NCBI GenBank assembly: GCA_029204225.1
Contig: MU832618.1
Coordinates: 1 to 64,000 of the forward strand
Source: Diphasiastrum complanatum
Lineage: Eukaryota; Streptophyta; Lycopodiopsida; Lycopodiales; Lycopodiaceae
Direction: 5' to 3'
DNA length: 64,000 bases
The notes under the pieces are model-generated. The model saw nothing but the letters and a program-made list of their open reading frames with translations. It did no database searches and had not been told where the DNA came from. Within the stretch, counting starts at the first letter, position 1, and each line of letters starts with the position of its first letter. Below are positions 1-11,000 of the stretch, piece by piece. The position numbers and the translations under genes were made by a program.

Positions 1-450
1 GGCTTTGGAGGACGTGTGCACGTCCTTCACACTCAAATTTCCACCTACCGCCTTTCATGCGCACAGGTCCGATACACCTGCCTACGTGTCCCCCTGTATC
101 GCACTTGTGCGCGTTTCTTCAGAACTAATTTCTTTCTGTTATATTCAGCTCGCACAGGTCCAATATACCGTACGTTCCTTCCGTACATATCGGCCCTCTG
201 CGAGATTTTTGTCACCCTTCCATTCTCATCCTCCCCGTCGTGCGCAACAATGATTTCTACTAAAGTTTATTTGAAACTATTGTTCTCCCACAATGGTGAT
301 TGTTGTAGGTAGATCTTTGCAGCACGTTATCAGCTCCTATCTTTTTTGCATCTGTGACATGACAAATATTAGTGAATGTGCAATTGTAAATCATGACATT
401 GTCTATTATTTTGTTCTATTTTGACATGGCAATAAACATAAAGTACTTAC

Positions 451-1633
451 AAGTCTTCCGTTGATGATAAATCTGAAATATGTTGGTAGATTGGTTTGTA
501 ATAGCATGAGCTCTGTTCTGATAAAATCAAGCTTCCAATGTTCTTCCACCTCAACCATAGTAAAATATTCCTCATTGTAGATAATGCTTATCTCCATTCG
601 GTTTGTGTGACCATTTAGTTCAAAGTCTTGATCCAGTGGTAGCCATGTACCTTCAATTTTCTTGTATCTCTGGTAGCTAAATGTGAGACTGAGCATTTGC
701 TTTTCGATATGATAACGAAAGATCATTGAAATCTTTTTAATCCTACATTCTATGTCATTATTTGTTTTACTATCCCAGCCTTGATCCATGAGATCTGACA
801 AAGTCTCATATGATAAATCCTTGCAAACAAATAAAGTTGGTGTGAACACTAGCACTCGAGAAAAAATCAACAAATATAATGTAATGAGATAAACCAACTT
901 AGGTGAACAATTTTCGAGCCTGTGCTTATCTTCATAGCATTTCTAATATCAATTAGTAGCTTGCATCTGAAGGATTCAGAAACAATGCTGTCAGGAGTAG
1001 GCCACTCATCACTTTGAAAACTAGGCAATGGAATTGCTTCGAACTTGCCAAAACCTCCATCTGTTTGTGGCGTATATAAAGATTCATAAAAATAGATACC
1101 ACAATCTGCAAGTTCCTTTGGACTTCTTCCTCTGTATTGCAGCTTTCTAACATCAGAGTGAATCACGTCTAATATTCCTACAAGAGATTGTGCGGGCTGC
1201 CATTCACTTATGCATGATGGATATAAATCTGAAAGAAAAAAACAATGTTGAAGCATTTAAATCATAATCTGAAGAGCATCAATATAGAAAATCACCTATG
1301 ATTGTTGTAGAGTGCATATGTTTTGATATACTTACAATTACATTTTTTATGATCATGAGGATTGATATCATGTACTTTGATATATACATGTTGTACTAAG
1401 ACTTCTGATATAGATTGACCTCCCGGGGTAGTCTTAAACTCCAAAATTTTTGCTTTCCAATAAGATTTGTAAGTCATTTTTGCTCTTTTCTTTTGTCGAA
1501 AATTGTCCTTTGATGATGGATGCAGCAATAACCATGAGTTCTTCATATATTTTGTTGGCTTCCAGTTATCAGCTTCATCTTTCTGATTGTAAAGAATCAC
1601 AGAATCGATTGTAGATCTGGGTCTCCTTGCCAT
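451..1633 (-). pseudogene. Transposon second gene, N-terminal exons (unknown protein)
   Basis: Three exons can be followed on the minus strand. Exon 1 starts at an ATG at 1633 and ends at 1336 before a strong GTAAGT donor. Exon 2 begins at 1228 after a pyrimidine-rich CAG acceptor and joins in frame through a split TAT codon. Exon 3 covers about 850-451 and ends at another GTAAGT donor; its acceptor is unclear. The protein begins with a basic stretch (ARRPRS) and continues as a mixed alpha/beta-looking sequence with no motif I know. It points inward from the terminal repeat. No acceptor with an open frame is seen left of 451. The C-terminal half appears to be the plus-strand exons at 15292-16069, separated by an inversion. 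Confidence 0.5.
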
Positions 1634-2063
1634 TGCTATTTTCAAAGCTTGGGCGCCAAAAATCTCTCTGATATGATACTTGATTTCAATTTTTCGTATC
1701 ACATTTTATCTAATGTGAATGCCAACATAGTCACAATTACTACGTATACCATATTTTATGTAACTGTACATACTATATTTCTATAACTGTAACTAGTATA
1801 CTCAGAAAATTTCATTATACTAACCAGCATAGTCAAGTAAATTTAACTTGAGGTATTGACGTCGGACAGATTAGCACGTGTCGGGCAGGAAGAAGAAACC
1901 AATTGGATACGTCCATGCTGCCCGGACACAGATTTCAAAGTTTTCTATATTGCATTTTTACTTTTAGTTAATTTGAACTACGTTACGTAGATTTCAAATC
2001 TGTGCATTTTGATTGGGCCTGGTGACGGTCGAAACTAAAGAAAAAAAATAAAAGTATCTTTAC

Positions 2064-2098
2064 AAAGGGTCTTTTTGATATTGAGAACTCCTCTAATG
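2064..2098 (+). repeat. 35-bp terminal inverted repeat of DNA transposon, copy 1
   Basis: Starts AAAGGGTCTTTTTGATATTG and ends CTCCTCTAATG. It is identical over 35 bp to 19318-19352. The transposon interior lies to its left and copia pol to its right. The next bases are AGACG; the other copy is flanked by AGA on its copia side, giving a 3-bp target duplication. Confidence 0.85.
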
Positions 2099-2099
2099 A

Positions 2100-3844
2100 G
2101 ACGAAAGATTCGAGAGGCAACCTTCTACTACAATGCCTGTAAACCAAGATGGTTCCGGACCTAGCAGAGCAGACAAAGGCAAGGGCATTGCTGTCCTAGG
2201 AGGATCTCCTAGAAGGTCGACAAGATCGCGAAGAGCGCCAACAAGATACATGCCAGGTAGCTCAGCTTCTACATCAGAAGAGTTCTGTGAATTTAGTGGC
2301 GAACCACAAACTTTCGAAGAAGCATTCGAATGTCCAAAGAAGGACAAATGGATCCAAGACATGAACAAACAGATGGAATCCATAAGGAAGAACCATATAT
2401 GGACGTTGCAGCCATTACCACATAAGTGCAAGACTGTCAAATGCAAATGGGTGTTGAAGCTCAAGTACGGACTAGATGGTAACGTATCGAAATACAAGAC
2501 AAGATTGGTAGCGAAGGGATTTTCTCAGAGATATGGTATTGACTACTCTGAAACCTTCTCTCCTATCATCAAACATTCGTCCCTACGATTGTTATTTGCA
2601 TATGCAGCTGCTTATGACCTCAGGCTCCACATTGTGGATGAGAAGACAGCCTTCTTGGTGAGTTAGACGAGGAGGTCTACATGGATCAACTCCTAGGTTA
2701 TGTCTCCAATTCACTTCCTGATTATGCATACAGAATGCATAGAAGAATCTACAGTCTGAAACAATCAGCTCGACAGTGGTACAAAAAGAAAGATCAAGCT
2801 CTGAAATCATTAGGATTCAAGCCACTGATGGCTAATTCCAATGTGTATGTCAGAATTACAGATGGACAGATCATTATTGTGGCTGTATATGTGGACGACA
2901 CTCTGATACTTTGCAAGAGTGAGCAGCTGATTGCTGAAGTGAAGGCAGACATCTCGAAACATTTCGAAATTGTGGATCTGAGAGAAGCCAAGTGCTACCT
3001 TGGCTTGCAAATTGACAGGGACTATGAGGGAGGTAAGTTGTACTTTCATTAGTCCAAATACACCCAGAAGATCCTAGAGGATTTTGGAATGCTGAATTGC
3101 AAAGGAGCGAATACTTCAATGCTCGTGGGAATGGTGCTGACAAATGATGATTGTCCGCGGACTGAAGAAGAGAGAGAACAAATGTAGCTCACACCTTACA
3201 GGAAGTTGATTTGTTCGCTGATGTACCTTGTAGACAACACACGCCCTGACATAGCTTATGCAGTGTTTAGGATGAGCCAATTCTACATGAATCCAAGCTC
3301 CACACATTGGAAGATTGCAAAACGAATTTTGCAATATCTTCAATTAACGAGAGATTATGGCTTGTGTTATTGTCATGATACAGGGTCCAATATGCTTTCA
3401 TACAGTGATGCTAGCTGGGCATCCCTCAAGGACGATTGTAAAAGCATCTCAGGAGGATGCGCCATCGCACAGACCATTGTGGCCAAGTCATCTTGTGAAG
3501 CAGAGTACGTTGCATCAGCAAAGATGGCCAACGAAATAATTTGACTCAAGCAGTTCTTGGACAAATTGGGCGAAACAAGAAACGAGCATCTGGTTTTGCA
3601 GATGGATAACACATCTGCAATACATCTAACCAAAGATCCTGTGTTCCACTCAAAGACGAAACACATCGCGATCAAATACCACTTGATCAAGGATCTAATC
3701 GAGAAGAAGATGTTGTAGACCACCTTCATTGGAAAGAAAGACATGGTTGCTAACATTTTCACGAAAGCCCTAGACAAAGGTCTCTTCGAGAGACAGAGGA
3801 GCAGTTTTGGAGTCGTCAAGCTATCACGTTTGAGAGGGAGCTGA
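2100..3844 (+). pseudogene. Copia pol remnant: RT and RNase H
   Basis: The frame carries the RT start (KCKWVLKLKYG, then RLVAKGFSQRYGIDY), the YVDDTLIL active site near 2890, and RNase H (SDASWAS, then SSCEAEYVAS, ending FTKALDKG). Several in-frame stops break it: TAG at 3050 after FH, TAG at 3184, TGA at 3541 where a Trp would fit, and TAG at 3716. A frame change lies near 2660. Most stops look like single C-to-T or G-to-A changes, as expected from decay of methylated cytosines. The final stop codon (3842-3844) falls on the first bases of the LTR. The protein would have copied element RNA; here it is dead. Confidence 0.85.
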
Positions 3845-4174
3845 AGAAACAACACGTTTTTGTTACCAAGGCTTTGCTAGCTTTTAGCCCTCAATCTGAC
3901 GAAAATGTTTGTGAACACGAAAGTCAAAAGACATGAAGCAAAAATGATCGCAAACATCCTGACGAAGAGACACGAACTCAAAAATTTGCGAACGAGAATT
4001 TTTCGTGGTACAGCGGGAGAAAGTCAGACGATGCAAAAGTCAAACGACTCGAAGCGACATGAAAATCGTTGCGACATCTTTTCTTCCCTCATGCTCCAAA
4101 AATAAAAAAGTTCAAGATGATTATGCAAGTACCCAGAAGTACAGATATCCGATCTGATAGCATGACGTCGGTAG

Positions 4175-5806
4175 TGTGAAAAATACAAAAGTAAGCTTGG
4201 TAGAGGCCAAAAATCGTGTATATAGGATGATTACACATGTGTGGAGCCTGTTCTCACGCGTGAAAATAGTGTACTTGTCATGTACCATAATCATATAGGT
4301 TGTACATATGATTTAATTCAAGTTCTAGTGGCTAAAAAGGACAAAAACTAGTTTTCTAGACATATGACACATGGCATCAATCTATTGCTTGCATGAGCCA
4401 CATCCTTTGGTTAGGTGTCACATCCCATGTGTAGAGGACAGCTCACATGTGTGGAATAAGCTGAAGTAGACGAATTTTGACTTCTAGAAGATTTTGAAGT
4501 AGATCTCCATATAGAAGGAAAATGGACCAAAAGTGCTCAAAATAGAAGGTTTTGTCCAAGTGTCAATTTTGCATTATGAATCATCATATGACAAAGCACC
4601 TTCACACATGTGGAATCAAAGGGATAATTAGTACCACGAGCTCCCACTTATTGTATATATAGAGCCACATTTGGCCATAATCAATGTGAGACACCAATCT
4701 TGGTTTTGGAAGCAATTTTGAGTGATTCTCTCCATTTGTCTACATTTGTTTTGATTGTTTTGAGGTTCTATCAATGTGTACTTGATTTTCAGGTTGGATT
4801 CCGTACTCAGACAGTGTTTCACACGTGTGAAACCAGAAATTACACCTACCTTCAATTAATGATTGTTCTTGTTAGGATTTTGTGTCTAGAATTGATCTAG
4901 ATTGATCTTAATCTCAAGTAGATTGATAGATCAAGTAATCTGACAACCAATCCCTCTTGAGGATCAGATTAGGTTTTTGCACATGGTATCAGAGCCTAGT
5001 ACAAGAGGTTTTGTTGAAATTGATAGGGTTAATCCAAATAAAGGCTAAAATTAGCATTTTCTTGGAAACTAGTCAAATTTTGTGTAGCGAGTTAGATTTG
5101 ATAGCTATCCTCAAAATTTTTGGTCCAGATCTTGTTGTGGGCTGTAGGAACCTTTTCACACGTGTGAGACCGTATAGCTCCGATTTTGATTGAGAAATTT
5201 CAAAAATTTGTAGAATTTGACTCACATACCCAATTTGAGTGATTTTTGGTGCAAAATCAAGCATTTTCTATAGTAAATCTAATCCTTTGATTAGTTATTG
5301 GATTAGATCAGCCAAAAAATTAAAATTGAAGCTTGAAATAGGTGCATTAATTGATCTTCTCTGATTTTTTGAGTGTATGTTGAATTTAAGAAAGATTTTG
5401 CTAAAAATCATAGATTAAGGAGTGATATGCAAGGTGAGAGGTTGAAATCCATTGTACCATCACTCTAGATTTGTTCAAGATTGATAGGGTTAAGTTTAGA
5501 AGCATCAATTTTCTAGAAAACATCTTTGGATCTGTCCTCCAAGTGAAACCTTTGAGAGTTTCTAGTGCATATAGAGCATCTATGCAAATCTTTTGTAGAA
5601 TTTGACATAGATTGGCTTCAATTGAGAGTTCTAGAAAAGAGATTGAGATCCAAGTCACATTGTTCAACCCTACTCAATTTGTTTGAGTGGTTGTAAGGTT
5701 TCAAAAGATTCATTAAGGTGTCTATGGCAAATGTGTAGAGAGAGATCCAATTTTCTAAGAGTTCCTTCCTTTGTAGAGGGCAAGATCTAGAAGCTCATTA
5801 TTATTT
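4175..5806 (+). mobile_element. Truncated copia: LTR (4175-4983), primer site and leader
   Basis: An LTR runs from TGTGAAAAATAC at 4175 to ...TTTTGCACA at 4983. It is followed directly by the primer-binding site TGGTATCAGAGCC, matching the initiator-Met tRNA 3' end. About 800 bp of leader follow with no gag start before similarity to the host LTR resumes at 5807. The LTR and leader hold CACACGTGTG at 4820-4829 and 5157-5166. No second LTR is present, so the 3' part was lost on or after insertion into the older 3' LTR. Confidence 0.65.
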
Positions 5807-6142
5807 CTCTCGCACCAACGCACTGCATGGATCTGCATGCAGTGCTTGAAGAATCAGAAAAATCAATAAATGATTTTTGTAGCCGTTGTGCACATATCTT
5901 GTCTGATCTCAAATGAGAATTAGTCTGCTGTTATTCGCGTGTCTCTTTCACTTGTTCATTTAATTCTGCAACTTGGTTTGAATCTTGTTGAATGCTACAT
6001 TAATTTGTTAACAGAGTACAGTAGTGTTTGTCTACATTCTAGAGGACTGTAGGAATGATGCAGCTGGTAGTGACCAACAGTCAAGTCCGAACTCCATCCG
6101 AATCGTAATGTTGCGCGTTTGTTTCATGATTTTTTTGCATCA

Positions 6143-6241
6143 TAAAATATAAAGGATTTGGCCCTTTTATAGTTGGGTCCAAAAGAGTTGAAATGACAAT
6201 TTTCTATTGGCTCATTTCTAAACTTCTGTTGGGGTATTTTC
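6143..6241. other. Short flank between old and young copia
   Basis: About 100 bp between the end of the older 3' LTR and the young copia. It ends with TTTTC (6237-6241), the left target-site duplication of the young element. Confidence 0.5.
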
Positions 6242-6320
6242 TGTGAAAATTGTCAACATTTCCTAGCTAGTTTGAGGCCTAAATTGGCTAAAATTGTAAA
6301 TAGTTTTGGTTCTGGAGTTT

Positions 6321-6330
6321 CACACGTGTG
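6321..6330. promoter_or_regulatory. CACACGTGTG palindrome (G-box/E-box core) in LTR
   Basis: A perfect 10-bp palindrome with CACGTG at its centre, the core bound by plant bHLH and bZIP factors. Other perfect copies start at 4820, 5157, 12055, 24457, 25224, 29020, 32405, 33176, 54913, 57250 and 60192. All lie in LTRs, a leader or probable LTR sequence. Binding is inferred, not shown. Confidence 0.5.
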
Positions 6331-6520
6331 AACCAGGCCACAATGTTTTTATTTACTGTATTTTTTCAGTATGATGAAGTGTCAAACTTCATACCCTTCA
6401 AAATGAGACCATTTTGATGTATTTTGGTCATATAAGCCATTTTTAGCTATTTTTCCTGTATAGGGAATATCTAGGGTCAAGTACCTTCTAGAGAGAGGAG
6501 AGAGAGTCATCTTCCTCATC

Positions 6521-6530
6521 CATAAATAGT
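6521..6530 (+). promoter_or_regulatory. Possible TATA element of young copia LTR
   Basis: CCATAAATAG lies about 365 bp before the LTR end, downstream of a GA-rich tract, where a copia promoter could sit. It is the best TATA-like string in the LTR, but weak. Confidence 0.3.
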
Positions 6531-6896
6531 AGGGAAGTCTTGGAGAACAGGTTGGAGAAACCTTTTGTATGCTTCATTGAGATCAATAGATCATTGTCAT
6601 TGTTTCTTCCTCCATTGAGAGCATTGTTGTGTGTATTGTCTTCAAGCTATTGTGTATGATCTTAGGTGCTTTCCAAAAGTGATAGGCTGATGTATTATGG
6701 ACTGTATAATGCTATTTTGGGCCGCACTTGATGTTTATGGAAGTTTCCATTTGTGATAAATGCTTTTTGATCAAGTTCTTTGCATTCTAGGTAGCATAGA
6801 ATGTGTTGCCAATTCCTAGCTTATGTAGTTTGGAGTGCAAGCATTCAAGCCAATGATCTTGGAGTTTAGATCCACTTAGGATCTGTATTTTTCACA

Positions 6897-6909
6897 TGGT
6901 ATCAGAGCT
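6897..6909 (+). other. Primer-binding site of young copia
   Basis: TGGTATCAGAGCT directly after the 5' LTR, complementary to the 3' end of plant initiator-Met tRNA. It primes minus-strand synthesis in copia elements. Confidence 0.9.
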
Positions 6910-8026
6910 GGTTGGCTTCTATTTACAGTAAGTATTCCATTTTTGGTGATATTTGGATGTTTGATCAAGTTCTAGCATGATTTTGCATTGCTTTGTTGAT
7001 CAAATCTTACTAACCTTTGTTTTGTGAGTTGAACTTGTGGATCAAAAGCATATTTCAGGTCTACTGAAGATCAGAGGCTGAAAAGAAACTATTTTGGATC
7101 AGATCATAACACCTAATCATTTGTGATTGTGAGGCTTGTGCATATTCAATACTAACAATGTTCTTTTCAATCCTATTGTTGACAATCTCCATTCTTGGAT
7201 GAACACTCTCCTTAAGTGGATGAAACTTCTCCTTAAGTGGATGACAAATGCTCTTTTGAGTGAGTTGTAATTCTCCTAAAGGCTGAGCAAAGCTCCCATT
7301 TGGATGAAAGATCCCCTTTTTTGGGTGAACATATTGTAAGCTCCATTGTGAAGAGCATATTGTAAAGATTGTCATCAATTTTGGCATAAATTTTGGTGTA
7401 CTTTGTTGAGCATGTAAGTAACTCTCCTTATGTAATTTGATTGGAGCATTTGCTGGAAGGTGTTAACCATTATGCAAGTGTGTTTTCAGGTTCTTAACAG
7501 GTTGAGGAACATTCTCATGTGAAGTGATCTTAGATCTACATCTAAACACCAAGATTTGACAAGATAGTGAAGCTAGTCTTGTGATTCACTAAGTGTGCTC
7601 ATTCATTCACCTCTAAATCTTGTATTTATCACTTGCTGGAGTTTATAATCTTTTAGAAGTGTGGTTTACATGTGGTTTTACAGGTTGAATCAATATCTTA
7701 GTGTGTTGATCATATGTTGATCAAGTTTGTTCATTACTAGGTAATCTTGGCATCCTAGTTTTGGGTATTTTCTAAGAATGCAAGTAACTCTTCACACCAT
7801 AACTTGATTTGGTCACTTGCTGGAAAGTTTGAGAGCTTAAGCAAGAGTGTGTTCAGGTTGGTTTGATTTTGTAATCCATTCTTAGTGTGTGCAAAGTGTT
7901 GCATGTGTTTCAATCTTCCTTTCTATGCTTGGAAACCATGTAGGTTCAAGATAGAAGTGTTTCAGGGTCCTAAATCTTCATAGATCTCTTTGGACAGAAC
8001 CTAAAAGTTGAAGAAACATTAGAATC

Positions 8027-11000
8027 ATGGCTTCCAATGGTGGGATCATGCTAGAGTCTAGTGAAAGGTTGAGTTCATCAAACTACTCTACTTGGAAAGT
8101 GAGGATGGAGTCCTTACTTGAGTTGAATGAACTCATGGACATAGTTGCAGAAATTGAAGAGAGACCTCTCACACTTCAAGAGCAACAAAGGTTTGATAAG
8201 AAGGCCAAAAGGGCTCTTCATATCATTAAAATGAATGTTACAAATGAACTTCTCAAGGAAGTTGGAAAGTGTCAAAGTGCAAGTGAGGCATGGAATGCCT
8301 TAAAGAAGCTCTTTGAATCAAAGTCCACATCTAGGGTATTGACCCTAAGGAGACAAATATTTTCTAGTAGGCAAAGAGAGGGTGAAAGTGCTCATGCATT
8401 TATCTTGAGAGTTAAGTCCCTAAGTGATGATTTAGCATGCATTGATGAGAACATAAAAGATGGTGAAATAGTCCAAGTTATGTTGAATGGTTTGCTAAAT
8501 GAACATGCTAACCTTGTGCAAAGTTTTGCCATTCAAAGAGTCTTGCCAAGTGTGGTTGACTTGCAAGAAATCTTATTGACTGAAGAACATAGGTTGCAAT
8601 CAAAGCTTGATGGTGCATCCTTGCAAGGTGGAGGTGAAGAGGCTTTCTTCACAAAAGGCAAATTCAAGGGCAAAGGTAAAGGCAAAGGGAAATGGTCCAA
8701 AGGTGGTAACTTTGATCATGATGATCACTCTTCCTCTTCCTCTTCTACTAAGAACAATAAGTCAAAGTTCAAGTGCTTTTATTGTGGGATAAAAGGTCAT
8801 TTTGCAAATGAATGTTATAAGAAGAAAAGAGAGCAAGGAGAGAGGCAAGGAAATCTTACAATAGATGAGGAAGAACATAACACATGTGAATCACTTGTTA
8901 TGACTTCAAGTTTGTTAGCCAACATAGATGATAATGATCCTTGGTGGATTGATAGTGGAGCCTCATCTCACATGACAAGACATAAGGAATACTTTACATC
9001 CTTATTGTCTTATGAGGGAGAAGGTAACATCATCTACACTGCAAATGATGGTCAATGTGACATCAAAGGCATAGGCACTATTCCTATTTCCCTTTCAACA
9101 AATAGGAAAGCAAATCTTGAAAATGTTTTGTACATTCCTTCAATCACTAAGAATTTGCTTAGTGTAAGTCAAATGATTGACAAAGGACTTGATGTGGAGT
9201 TCATTGGAGATGCATGTTTGATAAGTAAATGTGGATCCTTGATTTCTCAAGGTAGGAGGCATGGTAAACTTTTCAAGCTTGATGCATGTGTGATCTCTAA
9301 TCATGAAGGATGTATGGCTAGGGAGCAATTGACAAACCAAGAAGTTTGGCACAAGAGGTTGGGCCATCCCAACTTCAAATCTTTGGAGGTAATGGCAAAG
9401 AAAGAGCTTGTTCTTGGTCTCCCTAAAAGTCTTGTTGCAAACAATAGTGTTTGTGAACATTGTGCCTTGTCCAAATCTCATAGACTTGCTTATTCTAGAT
9501 CTACTTCTAGATCTAAAGAAGCTTTTCAACTTGTGCATTCTGATATTCATTCTTCTAGTACAACTAGCAATGGTGGGGCAAAGATGTATGCAACTTTCAT
9601 TGATGACTTTAGTAGGTATACTTGGATCTATCTTCTTAAAAGTAAGGATGAAGTGTTTGCTGCATTTGTCAAGTTCAAGAATGAAATGGAAAACCAATTC
9701 AATACAAAGATCAAATGCTTAAGATCAGATAATGGAGGGGAATACACCTCAAATAGGTTCAAAGACTTTTGTATAGCACATGGGATTAAGAGGGAGATGT
9801 CTAGTCCTAGGACTCCACAACAGAATGGAGTGGCCGAGAGGAAGAATAGAACCCTTTGTGAATGTGCCAAGGCAATGAGACTACATGCTAATCTTGCTAA
9901 GTCTTTTTGGGGGGAAGCTTTAGCATGTGCTAACTATCTATGTAATAGATGGACAAGTGCTTCCTTGGATGGTAAAACTCCTCATGAGGTTCTTTATGGT
10001 AGAAGGCCGAGTGTCAAGCATTGTAGGATCTTTGGATGTACATGTTTTGTCAATATCACACTTGATGATAGAACTAAAGAAGATCCTTCATCAAAGAAGG
10101 GTGTGTTTGTTGGCTATAGTGAAGTAAGCAAGGCTTACAAAGTGTACATTCCTTCTACAAAGAAAGTTGTCATAAGTAGGGATGTCATCTTTCATGAAGA
10201 GAATGTTTCCAATGTTGTTGATGTTGATGTTGATGTGCCTACTAATCATCATGATGTGCAAGATGTCTTGGATGAAGATGGAGATGCCACTCCAAAGCAA
10301 ACTTCAAGGAAGACTCAAAGGCAAAGGGCTAAGCCATCAAGGCTAACCTATGATGAAAAAGGAAAGCAAGTGGTGGACAACTCTAACTTTGCTTTTCTTA
10401 CCTCTTTTGATGAACCAACTTGTGTAGGTGAAGCAATTCAAAAGAAGGAATGGATCCAAGCCATGGATCATGAGCATCAAACACTCATCAAAAGCAACAC
10501 ATGGAGGTTGGTAAAGCTTCCAAAGGACAAGAAGGCAATTGGTTGTAAGTGGATCTTCAAGATCAAGACAAATCAAGATGGATCAATCAACAAGTACAAG
10601 GCAAGGTTGGTGGCAAAGGGGTATGCTCAAGAATATGGTATTGACTATGATGAGACCTTTGCACCCGTGGCAAAGATGGTAACTATTCGAATCCTAATCT
10701 CTCTTGCAACTCTTTATGATTGGGATATGTGGCAAATGGATGTTACTAATGCCTTCTTGAATGGTGATCTTGAAAAAAATATTTACATGGAGCAACCCGA
10801 GGGCTATGTTTCACATGATGAGCCTAATCATGTGTGCTATCTCCAAAAGAGTTTGTATGGGCTAAAGCAAGCACCAAGGAGTTGGTATGCTAAGCTCAAT
10901 TCCTTCTTACTTTCTCAAAACTTTGTTATGAGTGAGTATGATCATTCTCTCTACTTTAGATTGAATGAAAATGATATCACTTTACTTTTGATCTATGTTG

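Larger units (their letters stand above)
1..2098 (-). mobile_element. DNA transposon, TIR end with first exons of second gene (split element, part 1)
   Basis: One end of a cut-and-paste type DNA transposon. The right edge is a 35-bp terminal sequence (2064-2098) that occurs identically at 19318-19352. It abuts a copia pol frame that resumes directly after it. Inside it are minus-strand exons (451-1633) reading inward from the terminus. The left limit is not visible. Spliced coding stops at 451, and 1-330 is richer in C and G than the rest, so the inversion break could lie in 1-450 or beyond the window. I infer a 3-bp target duplication (AGA), as in CACTA or Harbinger elements, but the terminus CATTAG is not the usual CACTA start. 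The family is not recognised. Confidence 0.7.
2099..6142 (+). mobile_element. Ty1/copia element, 3' half (RT, RNase H, 3' LTR), interrupted
   Basis: Continues the copia element whose 5' half is at 19353-20660 on the minus strand. It holds the integrase-RT linker, RT, RNase H, a polypurine tract (TGAGAGGGAG, 3831-3840) and a 3' LTR beginning TGAAGAAAC at 3842. The LTR is split by another copia LTR/leader (4175-5806) and resumes at about 5807 to end ...GCATCA at 6142. The 5807-6142 piece is about 93-95% alike, by eye, to the reverse complement of 20122-20460, which ties the two halves together as one element. Confidence 0.8.
6242..6896 (+). repeat. 5' LTR of young copia
   Basis: Begins TGTGAAAATTG and ends TTTTTCACA, the usual TG...CA ends. 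It is matched by 11976-12630 at equal length. Visible differences are near the middle (GCCATTT versus GTCATTT; CCTGTATAG versus TCTATATAG). Confidence 0.97.

Noticed and set aside
5-312. Overlapping plus-strand frames at the window start
   Set aside because: Repetitive, compositionally odd and without homology that I can see; no start or splice context.
9140-9697. Minus-strand frame of 185 codons within the young copia
   Set aside because: A shadow of gag-pol in antisense; no independent coding evidence.
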